Origin: Pholis gunnellus
Lineage: Eukaryota > Chordata > Actinopteri > Perciformes > Pholidae
DNA length: 64,000 nt
Assembly: GCA_910591455.2 (NCBI GenBank)
Contig: OU342816.1
Coordinates: 20,841,702-20,905,701 of the forward strand
Direction of reading: 5' to 3'
Shown here piece after piece: positions 52,353-64,000 of this stretch. A model generated the notes under the pieces. It had not been told where the DNA came from. It did not search any database and saw only the letters and a list, made by a program, of their open reading frames with translations. Each line of letters opens with the position of its first letter. Position 1 is the stretch's first letter. Both the position numbers and the translations under genes were made by a program.

Positions 52353-53269
52353 GACCTTCATCAGGCATCAAAACGTATTTAATTTACCTGTGTATTGTGC
52401 TGACAGCCTGAAGGAATTCAATACTTTATTTTGCACCTGTCGTATCAGAAAGTCCAAAATCTTCTATTTAAAAAAAAGAAAAAAAACAGTTTATAGGTTT
52501 TTAGGTCAAAAATAAATGTGTCTACTGACTAAAATTCATTCAAATTCAAAGAATCAAATTGTCGAAGGCTAAAAGTTTCCAGTCTTGTGCCTTAAACCTC
52601 ATTCAGGGTCATATTCATCAGAGGTAAAGCAAAATGTGTAATAGGAATTGAATTATAAAAATTATGTCATGCACATTCACAGTCAATACATGTCTTCTTC
52701 CCGATGTATGGGTCAATATATCATTTAAAGAATACATTAAATAGAATATTGCTTTGGCCAACAAAACCATTCTCTGAGCATTAACCATATATTCAGAGAA
52801 TAACCGTTGGTATGAAATGGTTTGGATCACAGGGTTTATAATTACAACATTTATTTATATGACCTGAATGAATGATAGCCAGCTTAAAATGAACTGGAGG
52901 TTGAATTTGAGCTGTTGTAATAACACTGTTTGACAGCTGGCATACTATTTATAAAAAGTACTAATGAAGTGATGAATTCATTTTTAATTATTGTGTAATT
53001 GTTTTTGTGCAATGTCCTGCAGTCATCTACTTCTATTAACTTGTGTAAATGGAGAAATGCAGAGATTTAACATGATCAATTGGAAAGAATGGTCATGGAA
53101 AAAAACGTTTTAATTGTTTATTGGAAAACAGCGACTGAAGAAACACTTTGTATTTGTACAACTATGCACAACTGAGTGCTGATATCCCCTGCTTTATGGT
53201 CTGTTTGACTCTAAATGGATGCTGTACTGAAGAAGACTAGAAACTAGAGATTGTTTACTGAGGTAATAA
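52353..53269. other. Unassigned intronic DNA
   Basis: AT-rich, with no recognised element. Confidence 0.4.
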
Positions 53270-53405
53270 ATCAAGTGAGAAGCTGGGTTATTTTGTCATA
53301 GACTTCTATACAATTAGACATATTTGTGCAACCCCCTGCTGGCCATTAGTAAGAATGCAAGTTTAAAGCACTTAAGCGTTGGCTTCACTTTTCAGGAATT
53401 TGCAT
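53270..53405 (+). repeat. Dispersed teleost repeat
   Basis: AGAAGCTGGGTTATTTTGTC, ATAGACTTCTATACAATTAG, GCAACCCCCTGCTGGCCATT and TTGGCTTCACTTTTCAGG in this order match a fish interspersed repeat I recall as common. The class is uncertain and the call rests on memory. Confidence 0.45.
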
Positions 53406-56400
53406 AATGCAATGCAACAGTTATTTAAAGACTAGATGTTTAAAATATTTCTAACAAACTCTTATTTTTACTTTGTCGCAATGAGTTGTGCTGTAATGCA
53501 ACAGTTACTGTTGGTTGTGACAATGGTGCAACCTCAATGGTTTTATGTCTATAATTTGTATTGACTGATTATACAGTGATATGATGGGTTTTATAGTTGA
53601 TTGTAAGCAGGAAGTGATGCAGTATAGGAGGGAGGATACCAGCATGCCTGTACAGCTGGGTTGTGCTGTATGGCTGCTACTTCCTAATCAGTCAGAAGTG
53701 GTTGAGATTTGATTCAACCTTTTTTGCAGATAGCACACTATTTCAATCTATTCTAGATAAGTCTAACACCGGGTTCACACTGGAAGCGGAAGCGCAATAA
53801 CACACTGATAATCTACTATTAACAATATAAATGACACAAACAATATGATGAATGAATATAAATGAACTGATTCTGATAAATGATAAAATATGCAAACACT
53901 TTTGATTTTCATTCCCCGCTCACTGTTGTCCTGCTGGAGTTTGATTTCCCCTTGATTCCTTTACTTTGTTTTAACATTCAGTGTTAGGAAAGAGGACTCA
54001 AGAATGTAAGTAAGCTGGTCAGCGGCACTGCTACGAGTCAAACCACTGTGAGGCATGATACAATTTTTTAATTTGGAACGTTTAGATATCAACACGCTGT
54101 GGTTAACAGTATAGAAAGCCTTATTGTGCCTCCGCTCCATCATGTTTTTGGGTTGTCTATCTGTCCTATTCTTGTGAAACGTTTGTAAAGAATTCCTTTA
54201 AATTTTATGCATACGTCCACTTTAACCTACTTTAAATACAAAACTTAGTTCATAAAAGCAAACCTTGTTAAGTTACATACCAAACAAAGATATTTTACAT
54301 AACAAAGTGTACTTCTTCAAACCAAAACCTCGATCCTTTCCTCAACCTAACCAAATAGTTTTGTTGTCTAAACAACAGGCGCTTGTGCAGGCATCCTGCT
54401 CGTGTTGCTGGACATTCTTAGGAGAATACGCGAAAAATGAGAAAATATAAAACACAAACTGTTAGATTTACAGGTGGTTAGGTTTCTAAGCATTTTGAAT
54501 ACAAGAAACAAAGTGAAAATAGTCAGCGTGAGTCAGTCTTTCTTTTCGAGAAATGACATCCAACTGTCAAGTTAATTTACAGACATGTTTAACTACTTGT
54601 TGACCGAGAGATAAATAAAGCACAAATCACTCAAACCAGAGTAACATCAACTCGACAGCGAGATACATTTATGAAGCTCTCACAACAACTCTACTCTATT
54701 TAATAGGCTCTATCCACAATGCATGTTTACAATGAAAACCAAAAGGCATAAAGAATACTGTACTATTCATACAGTTTACTGGAATGCCTTAGTCAGCAAA
54801 GCACAGATTAAAAATAATGCAAGCTTCTACGGATATAAAATGGAAAAAGAAAATCTATCTCACTGTATGTGTATTTATTTCTAAAAGCATTTCCATTGCT
54901 TGGCTCTATGAAATATTACAGCAATATCAGCAGAAGCACTTGAGGTACTTAAATGCTGATGAAATAAAAATACTAATTTCCTAAATCGTGGCTTCACTCC
55001 ATAAATTTGCATTTTTTCACACATACTTATCTTCCATCTCATCTTCTTGATACTTGCATATATAATGATATACAGAAAGAGGAAATAAGTCAGCATGATC
55101 ATTTGCTTAATTGAAGTACTGCATGTGTACATACCCAAAATGCTTATTTTTCGTTTTGGAATGTGATTTGACACTTCCCTTCTCATCTTCTCACACAGTC
55201 TGGGTTTCTCTGCTTGTCTTCTGCATCGGTTTGATTAAAACATCTCATGTTTTCAAAACTAAAAAAGCAACACTTCATATCTAGAACTGTATGCCCGTTG
55301 TCGTTCTGAACAGGACCGGACTGGGCTAATAATTCAGGCTTTGAATCTCCCCAGAAAAAAGTCCCCAACATCCCCATCAGACCACGTCTGCTTCATTTCT
55401 GTTCAATGCATGCTCATATATTTAAAAACCTCCAAGTCTCTTGAGAGTTAGCCAATTACACTTCCATAAGGAATGGTACAGGAGTAAATATCCGTGGTTT
55501 GTTTTGCGTTTCCTCAAAGCTTTAACTGGACTTGTGTTGATCATCATGAAGCTCCGGTAGCTCTGACCAGAAAACAACATACAAGTCATCTCATAATTAA
55601 GTGGTTAAATCATTTATTAGTTTTTTTGTGCAGAATCAACTCTGTAAGTGCAATTGTTATATTAAAAGAAACTAAATTATAAAACAAGGGTTTTCCTCCT
55701 TTTAATATGCTTCTCAGCTCCACCTTTTGTGCATTCTGCATTTGTTTTTCACACAGCTTGGCCAATCATGTGTGATGACAGGCAGAGATCATACCATTAG
55801 GTTAAAAGCAAACTGGGTGGAGCTGACGGTATACAGTAGGCCTTCTGAGTGACTGTAGCGGCTCCTCTTTGCCAGTGTCCAGTATGTTTCTTGGGCTCAT
55901 GTTTAACGCATGATAGTTCTATGAAATTCTTTTGAAGGAAGACAGGACTGGTCTGGGTTTCAGCAGCTTACAGGAAAGAATCCCTTTGGTTAAAGGTGGA
56001 CTTTGTTGGGCTCAGAACCTTTTGATGCTTTAGCTGTAGGGAAAAGTGTGTCATCAGGCTTAGCACTGTCAACTGCTACTTTCACGGGAAATGCGACGGT
56101 AGCTTTGCATTTACCACACTGAGACACACCAGGGAGGTTTCCTTTGTATCAATCTCTGCAAGGCTTAAACACTTGTAATATTTGACAGTGGGCAGCCTCG
56201 TGAGCGCCACTAAATTTCCCTAGGGGGAGTTCCCAGTAATAGACCAGTTGGTTAATCCTTCCATTTGATTAGTTGGGTAGAACATGCAGCTTGGTTAGAA
56301 CAGGTTAGAACAATGCAGATGCATGCTGTGCATTGGTGATTTTGAGGAGAAACTGAAACATGTCTTTAGATGGCATGTCACCTGAATTTCGCTATTACAT

Positions 56401-59400
56401 GAACTTTTTATAAACCCAAAAGTTTTGGTGCCAACTTCTGACTTGTGCCTCCACTTTTATAACAAACAGGAAGGTTTTGGATATGTGTCATTAAAAAGCA
56501 ATACCTGGACAAGCTTTCTGTGCACTGTAGGACAGACAATTATGGAATAAGTGGTGCTAATATTAGCTATTGATTGATTTACATGTAATTTATTCATTAC
56601 ATTCATGGGAGGGCCCCATCCGCAGTAGGTTGACAGAATGGACCAGAGAATAAACAGTACCTCTCTTCATTGTACCATCAAACCAAATAATATATCTAAT
56701 GACATACTGGAATAGGAAATAAATCAGCCAGCTTAATACAGTATTAGCCTACCTGTGCATATGTAGTTTAGCTAAGCATCCCCAAAGCAGTTGAGTACAG
56801 TGACAACAAAAGCCAAACCTGTGACAATGACTACATGTTACGTAATGTGTGAAGTTATCTTGGTGGAACATGACTGTGAGTGGACTGATGTGTACCGCTG
56901 CTACAGATCCTGGGAGTCCTTGGACTTGTGTTTGTGTTCTAACATACAGACCTCAAACAGTAACAACTTCAAGGAAATGCCTCAGTAAATGAGATTGACA
57001 TACTTCTAAAATAATATTGAAGAGATCAATTTAAATTTGAAAAATAAAATGGAACTATTATTTTCCACAAGCTGAACAATAGAGTAAAGTCTGGCGCTAT
57101 CTCTTATGCTGTGTTCACACCAAACACAAAGCTATGCTGAATTTGACCGCAGATCATTCGTGTGCGGCCGTCACATTCTTAGCAGTGTGTGTATTGGTAG
57201 TTCCGTTAGCTGTAAGCCAAACACACAGTCCAAAACAATAACAGTGTGCAAACTGTTTCCGCCCCCCGAAGAGCAGCAGCTCGGGGTCATAGAGGCACTC
57301 AGCTGTGTTATCACTAACGGCTGGCCGGTTAAACGTAGTGAATGGGGACCAAGCAGGCAGTCAATGGCAGTATAAGGCTAGAAAAGGGTCTGAGAAAGCG
57401 TGAGTCACCACAAACATGAGAGGTCCTTGAGCATGCAGTTAAACCCAAAATATTTTGCTGCAACAGGATGCAAAATTAGCCATCGGCAGACATAGAGGTG
57501 CACACTCACTCAGTCACAGATGCAGACTGAGTCTGAAGTCTGAGGTTAACCTAAAATGTAGTGTACGCTTGACATACTAAGACCGTTATTGATATGGTCA
57601 TATACTGATCATGAATGAAGTTAACCTTATTCCATTTTGACAGATTTTGAGTATTGTCATCAAGTTTCTTTAAAAAAAAACTGGAGTGGGGTCTATTACC
57701 AACCCATTTGCTTCATGTGTAAATCAGAGTATTGTCCGTCTTGAAATAGTTGGCTAGTGTTTTGCAAGAGCAGCTCCAGTTGGAGGTGTATTTCATGGGA
57801 CATCTTGGGACCCTGATCCTTATCCAAAAGAAAAAAACTCAGAAGAAAGACCTCTAAACACACACAATCGACATCTACTAATTGAGGGCTTGCAATGTGA
57901 AGTATAATGCATGCCACGTACAGTATAGTGGTTGTACAGTTTAATGCGCATTTAGTGTCCTAATGTCTGGAATCCTTCACAGGATGAACTGTTGATACAG
58001 CTGGACAGAGTGCTCAAAGAAACAGGCTGCTTGCTTGAGGAATGTGTCATCCTTTTTATATAATGAAAAAATCAACAAATGATTATGATTTCTTTATCTA
58101 GAAGTTTCCAACGGTGAAAAGAGTTCTGGTACTTTTTATAAAACTAACACTGTATATGGCTTCCACTGCAAGTTAGGCTGAAGGAGGTGGTGAATGGAGA
58201 CCGTGTTAATCGGTTTAGCCTTATCAACAGCGCTGCAACACATTGCCAACATGGGTCCAGGCCGCGGAGAGCCTTCGCATGGCCGGCACACATTTGTTCT
58301 GACGGGGAACCCTTTGATTCATATGTCCGTTTTAGGGCATCCATTTGAGAGAAACTTTGACAATATATGGCATCTCCTGAACAGAATGCCAGTGCAGCCT
58401 GATATGTTGGAAGGCAAGGGTAATTCAATTCAATTATAAAATACCCGAGACGGACTACAGGATTATCCTCTTTAGCTTCGTCAAGTGTAATGATGTGGCT
58501 CTGTGTTTTTCTGATCGAGGATCGAGCCTTTCTCTGCCATAAAGAGAAGAAGAAAGGGAAAGCATCGGTCCTTTCAGTTCAATGCACGCTGGTCTAATAA
58601 GCTTCGGAGCTCATTACAGAGTAGAGAGAGGCCTCTCCCTTTCTTGCAAAATGCAAGTAATGAGGCATTTGAAATATTCCACAACATTAGGATAACTGAA
58701 ATTGGAGAATAAGGCCTTTAAGCCTTGCTTGTGTAACACATTTAAAAAGTGCTCCTTCTTTCCTGGGACTTGTTCGGATTTCACTTTCAATTTCTCACCT
58801 ACCGGGCTCATTGGCCATTTGCACTGTTTTCATTTCCCCATTTTGTTAACATGATGAGCACATGCAGAGATGTTGAACCAGCCTCCCTGGCTTTCATTCA
58901 GATACATTATTTGATGTTTTATATGCCACACCATTGTTTGTATCATTAATGACTTGCTGAGATATTTTTACATCCCATCCTGCGGTTTGTATTACCCTGA
59001 GGCCTAATTTTTGGATATGTAAGCTTTCTAATCACTCCACCTGATTTTACTGAGATGGTTTTATTAGAGCGTCAGAGCTGCACAATGATACACTCATCTT
59101 TTGGGTAGTCAGTCTATGTAGTCTTAAAAGTAAGCTCTGTTTGAGCTGATGCGACCCATCGCTAAGGAGATTATCTACTGTTTTTTAGGCGAGAAGCGGC
59201 TTAGCCATACACCCCTCTGGACAGGAAGCCAGTCCATTGCAGGGGCTCAACCCACGTCTATCTTTTGAAGAGAACATGGCAAGCAGTGAAGCTCCCTTAT
59301 TTAACTGAACCTTAAGTATAAGGACATGCACTGATCAGGTTTTGTTGTTGATCTACCTCTGAGAAGTTATCTGGTCCAATTTGGCACATCGCGCAAGCTG

Positions 59401-60312
59401 GCGAATCTTTCTGTTGTCGGTGTGAAACTGCAATTTCCTGTACAAACTCTATTTTGGGGGGCTTCCTTAATGCTATGATAATGAATATCTTCCAAAGCAT
59501 TTACCCAAACAGATGACTTCAGCAGGTTATCACATTTCTGTCATTTGATAGGCAGGAATATTATTTCAAGAGAAGATCATTGCAGAACATTAGACATGTC
59601 TAATAAAAGTGGCATCAATCATCTCATCTCTGCAACAAAGAAAATAATTGAATTTCCTAAAATGTGAAACTATATAGTATAAGTTGGAAGTAAATGTGGG
59701 ACACTGACGTTTACTTCTAGTCATTAGAGAGTTAAGAAAGGTATTTGGCTGAAGGTTGTTATACTCTATACAGTCTTTGGTTCTTGGAAAATTAGAGCCA
59801 ATAGAAGGAACAATGTGTGCAGAGCTTTAACATGTCCTTACATCTCTTGGCCACTGTGCCATGATTATTGTACATGTTGTACTGACTTCTAAGAAGTGGT
59901 TGCCCAAGTCACTAACCCTAACTGTCAACTTCATCATCCATGCTGTCTGTGGATGGAAATTTCCAGATTGTGGTGTACAGTTGCTGTAAAGTGTTTCAGT
60001 AGTGCTCAAGTCCCAGTAGTCACATCATTGTATTCTACATGTAAAACTAAACCCTAAAAAGACACTTTGGTTTGCAGTTATGTGCCTAAACACAAGCTGT
60101 TATTTAGTCTCTGTAGACAGCCATATTGAATACAATAGAGGGAGACAGAAGTGTGTGTGACAAATGACTGAAATGTGTCTAAAATGCTTCCTGTTTGGAC
60201 ACATGGGCCTTTTAAACTGGCTAATGAGAGTTCATCAGCAACATGGACCCCATAACTTCACGAATTGCTCTTGTTACGTAGCAGTGGGAGCTGCAGCTGC
60301 TATATATCAGAC
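53406..60312. other. Long unassigned intronic stretch
   Basis: About 6.9 kb with no supported gene or RNA. TGTTCACACCAAACACAAAGC near 57112 and CCGGGTTCACACTGGAAGCG near 53769 resemble ends of fish MITEs with a 'gttcacacc' word, but no partner ends were found. Frames at 54881-55186 and 58144-58439 lack domain features. Blocks at 58140-58640 are low in repeats and could be conserved non-coding sequence. Confidence 0.35.
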
Positions 60313-60410
60313 TAGTGCTGAAACCATCATTTAATTAATCAATTAGTTGAAAATCAATCTCCAACTATTTTGAGAATCAGTTATCGTAAAACTCAATTAA
60401 CAGCTGAGAG
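60313..60410 (+). mobile_element. Left end of a common fish MITE
   Basis: TGCTGAAACCATCATTTAAT, TAATCAATTAGTTGAAAATC, then CAACTATTTTGAGAATCAGT is the recognisable start of a MITE whose ends carry repeated ATTAATCGATTAGTCGA-type words (probably hAT-related). The matching right end lies at 61690-61738. Confidence 0.6.
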
Positions 60411-61449
60411 CCAATTAGACTGGTTAGATTCTCCCCAATTGACTTGTTCAGTTTGTTTTACAGAAACCATGAGCATGAACCAAATTCTCAAACCAAATTC
60501 AGAATTACCGGCAGAGTAAATACCAAAAATACCAAAAATGTACCAATTTTCAAGTTGTTACATTGAAAACGTCTATTTAGGTTTTGAATGAAGCTTTGAA
60601 TGTCTGTCCTAAAATTCGATAATGTCGTCACCCTAAAAATAAATGGAAAATGTGATTTGTTTGTTATTGTTATTAGATGTAAATGATGGTGCTGTTAAGA
60701 TTGCTGCTTGACCGTCTCGTTAGTACAGGTGCCTCGCTTTGTGTACCGCAAGCTGCATAGCAAACAGTATTTTGACCACTGTGAAATTGATGTAAGCAAT
60801 AAGCCTGCAATAAGGGATTGAAACAATATTTTGTTGGATTAAAACATGTTGTGTATTTTGGAAGTGAATATATCAATCTTTTTTCATACATTTTGACTTT
60901 TGGACTGAAGAAAACTAGGCTGTGTGTGTGTGAGAGAGAAGGTGGACTATTGCACTGTATGTTTTGGTAAGTTATTAATAATAATAATAATTTCAATGTC
61001 AACATTATGAATAAAGCATTAAAGCTTCAAACTATTCCCTACCTATGAAGTGGTGATGAAGTCTGAATATGTGACCATTCCTTGATTATTCATATTCCTT
61101 TTGTCTGAAAGGGTCCACCGGTCAAAGGAGAAACAATATTGTCATGTGAAGTCCATTGCTTTCTGTCTGCACAATATGGGTCCGTTACCTTGTTGGCTCG
61201 TCGCTGACGGGCAAGTGGGTTATAAGAGGATAAAGAGAGGGGTGTAATGAAACGAGCTTCGTTAACTGTCTCAGAGCTAGATCAAATGAATGATTTATTA
61301 GATCCTTTTTATACAAGTCATTTTCATACTTGTTCAAATAAACATTTTTTTATGGTATTGCTCATCTTTACTGAGCAAAAGTTGCTAAACAAATTCAAAG
61401 CCTGTCCCAAATGTATGGCAGTTGAGTTTTATGATTGAAACAGCTACTA

Positions 61450-61738
61450 AAGGCAGTTTTATGATAATCAATTGAGTTTATTTCAACACCCTCTTCCAAC
61501 TTCACAAATGTGAATATTTGCTTGTTCTCTAAGACGTCTATGATATTAAACTACATATATCATTACGTTTTGACCTGTTGGTTGGACAAAACTAGCAATT
61601 TGAATATGCCACCTTGACTAATGTCAGCTTTGGGAAATTGTGATTGGCATTTTCTACTGATTTCTGACACTGTATAGACTAATAGATTGATTAATTAAAA
61701 AATGATTCTCTGATAATAAAAATAATTGTTGCAGCCCC
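61450..61738 (+). mobile_element. Right part of a common fish MITE
   Basis: TGTTGGTTGGACAAAACTAG, TTTGGGAAATTGTGATTGGC, CTGACACTGTATAGACTAAT and the end AAAATAATTGTTGCAGCCCC follow the internal order I recall for this MITE. The end is the partial inverted complement of the left end at 60313. The two halves are separated by about 1 kb of unrelated DNA, so this is either one element with an insertion or two separate truncated copies. Confidence 0.65.
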
Positions 61739-62207
61739 ATTTGAGAGAATTGCAAGTCCCAAACCGTATTTAACAGCTAACCTGAGTGGAACTTTACGAT
61801 GTCAAGAGACTGGGAATGAAACAGAGATATCCAGCAATCATTTATTTAAAACTGGCAAAGCCGCCTCACTGTCATGTTTGTGCCGATCAAAGCAGAGTCT
61901 CAAGGCTGTGTGTCCTGCCAGGAGCCGCTGTTTCAGCTCGGCTGAAATTTCGTGATTTTGGCAGTTTTCATCGAAAAACAACATCACTTCTAGAGCATGT
62001 TCATTTAGCCTTCGGTGGGTAATTCAGTAAACCTCATGTGTTCGATGTGGAAATAAGAACTTGCCCGTTTCTACTGAAAAAAAATATTACTGAGAGGTAT
62101 ACCTATGGGAATAATTGGCCCCCAATTGCTTATAAACTACTAGTGTACCTTACATTAAAATCACATCAAATGCAATTGTGATCACTGTTTGAAGAACAAG
62201 ATGTACT
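61739..62207. other. Unassigned intronic DNA
   Basis: No gene or repeat is recognised. Confidence 0.35.
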
Positions 62208-62518
62208 TAATTGATCGCCGAGGGAAAATGTAATATTTTTTCACTCTGGTGTTATTTTTGACAATTACACACACGATCTCGACATACACACACATTCACA
62301 GACAGGACCTTCATGCATTCATGGATAGATGTCAGAGCGAGTGTGCTGCCCATGGACAGGCGCCCTAAGCAGTTGGGGGTTTGATTCCTTGCTCAAGTGC
62401 AACTTATAAACTGGCACTTCTCCAGCTGCCATTCCTCATTTTGTACTTGTTCCATAAGGGGACTTGAACCAACGACCCTACCAAGCTAAGTCCTCACGAA
62501 TAGAGCAACTGCTGCCCC
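62208..62518 (-). mobile_element. tRNA-derived SINE of a second family
   Basis: On the minus strand, GGGGCAGCAGTTGCTCTATT, then TCGTGAGGACTTAGC, then box B (GGTTCAAGTCC, 62470-62460) form the tRNA-like head. The body includes CAACTGCTTAGGGCGCCTGT and CCATGGGCAGCACACTCGCT. The tail has TGTGTGTGT-type sequence and ends ACATTTTCCCTCGGCGATCA. This layout matches an abundant fish SINE with a TTTCCCC.TGCGGGG-type tail, and differs from the 24793/41154 family. Confidence 0.72.
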
Positions 62519-62879
62519 TTTTAAACTTCTTGCAGGATTACCATACTGTAGGTGTGAACAGCCAACTCTCCAAACATAACATCAGTGTTATGCATAATGT
62601 CTCCTCAATTAAATATCAACAGTCCACATCAGACAGAAAGTGCTGTAGGATTAAAATCCTCAAAGGCAAGTACAAAGGTGTCTGTGGATTCCGAGTAAAC
62701 GCAGTACCATGGTCCAGATCATCAGATTAAACAGGGTGGAACTTGTCTTTCCCAGCAAAGAGGATGTGAGCCAGATTCAAGGGAAAACACAGAAACGTTT
62801 TTTACCTGAGTAAGTATATTTAAAACCAAATGTAATACATACATACTGTATCTGATCTCATTAACATCTTACCAAAGGA

Positions 62880-63470
62880 CTACAGGGTAACTCTTTCTAT
62901 GACACACATGTCTGTAATGCATTATAAACATACATACTGTGTTATAATCTGCTTATTGCACTGGTAAATGAAAGTTTTAAGAACAATATGTTATAAAGCA
63001 TAAAGTATCATAATACTGAATTGCTGGTATCTTTTTTTGCAGGGGTCATAGCGTATTATTATTCCCATAGTTGTAATACATTATATTTGTATAATGCATT
63101 ACAATCACTGTGTGGTCATTGTTTACCTTATATAACGTGAAAATGAATTTAGGTCTTTTTTTAACTTAAAGCAAACAATGACCAATTGGAGTAACTTATA
63201 ATCACATTATTAACAATGATTATAATACATTGTAAAAATATATTAATCTATTACAACTGTGGTAGTTATAATACACCATGATCCTGATCAGCAATTATGA
63301 ATTTTCACAGATTTATATATATATATGGCATTATAAAAAGCTTTATATTGTGTTATGATTATTGTTAGAAAGTATTATGATTAATGAGTGCTTATAACTA
63401 TAATTATTCATTGCTAAAAGCAGATTGTAACGCATTGTAAGTATCTTTAAAATGCATCATGGGAGTCATG
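62880..63470. repeat. Cluster of short palindromic ATAATGCATTATA-type repeats
   Basis: Variants of TGTAATGCATTATAA occur repeatedly on both strands: GTAATGCATTATAAAC (62915), TAATACATTATATTTGTATAATGCATTACAA split at 63074-63105, TATAATACATTGTAAAA (63221), GGCATTATAAAAAG (63328) and TGTAACGCATTGTAAG (63427). Such words fill the inside of several teleost MITEs. The outer ends were not resolved. Confidence 0.5.
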
Positions 63471-64000
63471 TTATGCACCACCCACAATGTCTACCAGATT
63501 GAAATAGTTTTTGGACTTCCTGTCAGCATTCAAATGTATCAAAACCACATTTGACAACAGTGTCTCAATCAAAGTTACTGTAAAAACAGCATTATTCACA
63601 GCAATTCACTAAAAATCTACAGTTTGAAAGAGTCATGGTTGTATATCTGTACATGCACAAGTGGCGCCACATCCCAAATATCCTTCGTTTTCATTAACAG
63701 GATGTGATTTTGAAATTGATTGGAGTCATAAATTGAGGCTGGGAGACACATTAGACCGTTTTGACACATCACACATTATTGCCTCAGGTCTGCCAGTGGC
63801 CATCGAGAAGAATGCTTGTTCAGGCCAGAATCTGACACTTTCTATCCATCCAGGGCTTAGCATTAAGACCCTGGCATTTACAAATTCTTATTTCTGGCTA
63901 CTTAGGATGTTGATTCATTATATAAATTACATTGACTGTAAATATGTGGCTGTACAGCCTGTCTTGCTAGCTCAAAATGTTAAAGTATTATTATATGATA
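63471..64000. other. Unassigned intronic DNA at the right edge
   Basis: Nothing recognised. Confidence 0.35.

Larger units (their letters stand above)
38698..64000 (-). other. Inferred intron upstream (5') of the IgLON exon, continuing past the window
   Basis: No open frame resembling IgLON domain 1 (the usual preceding exon) was found on the minus strand between the exon acceptor at 38697 and the right edge, so the intron is inferred to exceed 25 kb. It holds SINEs, hAT copies, an unclassified inverted repeat and MITE pieces described separately. IgLON genes are known for very long introns. A short unrecognised host gene inside it cannot be excluded. Confidence 0.6.

Noticed and set aside
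60313..61738. A single intact MITE with target duplication
   Set aside because: The flanks of the two ends do not match and about 1 kb of unrelated DNA separates the halves, so it is reported as two pieces.
62440..62518. Possible tRNA gene on the minus strand
   Set aside because: Box B is good but box A is poor, and the attached body is that of a fish SINE.

Overview
This is vertebrate nuclear DNA, almost certainly from a ray-finned (probably percomorph) teleost. It is AT-rich, has no dense coding and carries long (CA)n microsatellites. It is littered with decayed mobile elements of fish-typical classes: L2/Rex1-like LINEs, hAT and Tc1 DNA transposons, a Ty3/gypsy element and tRNA-derived SINEs. 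Nothing suggests a prokaryote, plasmid or virus, and most open frames are chance or transposon shadows.

Host gene. The only host coding sequence I can support is one 126-bp exon on the minus strand (38572-38697). It encodes the first half of the second immunoglobulin domain of an IgLON cell-adhesion protein, and its residues fit IGLON5-like proteins best. It has a clean acceptor and donor and is phase 1-1. No other IgLON exon was found on either side, so the window is best read as this exon within two very long introns: about 25 kb or more upstream and about 38 kb or more downstream.

Layout. 1-720: end of a hAT element (minus), still holding the start of a TTF/ZMYM1-like transposase. 1607-1790: LINE 3' tail. 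3961-5990: LINE copy (minus) whose reverse-transcriptase core is missing. 6125-6635: piece of the 1-720 hAT family. 12926-13047: long (CA)n. 14004-14320: two-unit tandem repeat. 22102-22419: solo LTR with 5-bp target duplication. 22620-23217: broken Tc1 transposase. 24793-25066: tRNA SINE. 27494-27513: three spaced AGGTCA half-sites. 28335-30455: LINE (plus) split by a 1021-bp hAT element with an 8-bp target duplication and a BED-finger remnant. 32960-35190: rearranged Ty3/gypsy element. 38572-38697: IgLON exon. 39335-39660 and 47722-48030: inverted pair of an unclassified repeat. 41154-41763: two SINEs. 44196-45757: complete non-autonomous hAT element with 8-bp target duplication. 49739-50010: third hAT copy. 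60313-61738: pieces of a fish MITE. 62208-62518: another tRNA SINE. 62880-63470: cluster of short palindromic repeats.

The mobile elements do not act together as a system. They record successive insertions into long introns, with nesting (hAT inside LINE) giving relative ages. I found no convincing undescribed biological system. The most useful observations are the isolated IgLON exon, the precisely bounded insertions, the scrambled gypsy element and the direct-repeat nuclear-receptor half-site array.
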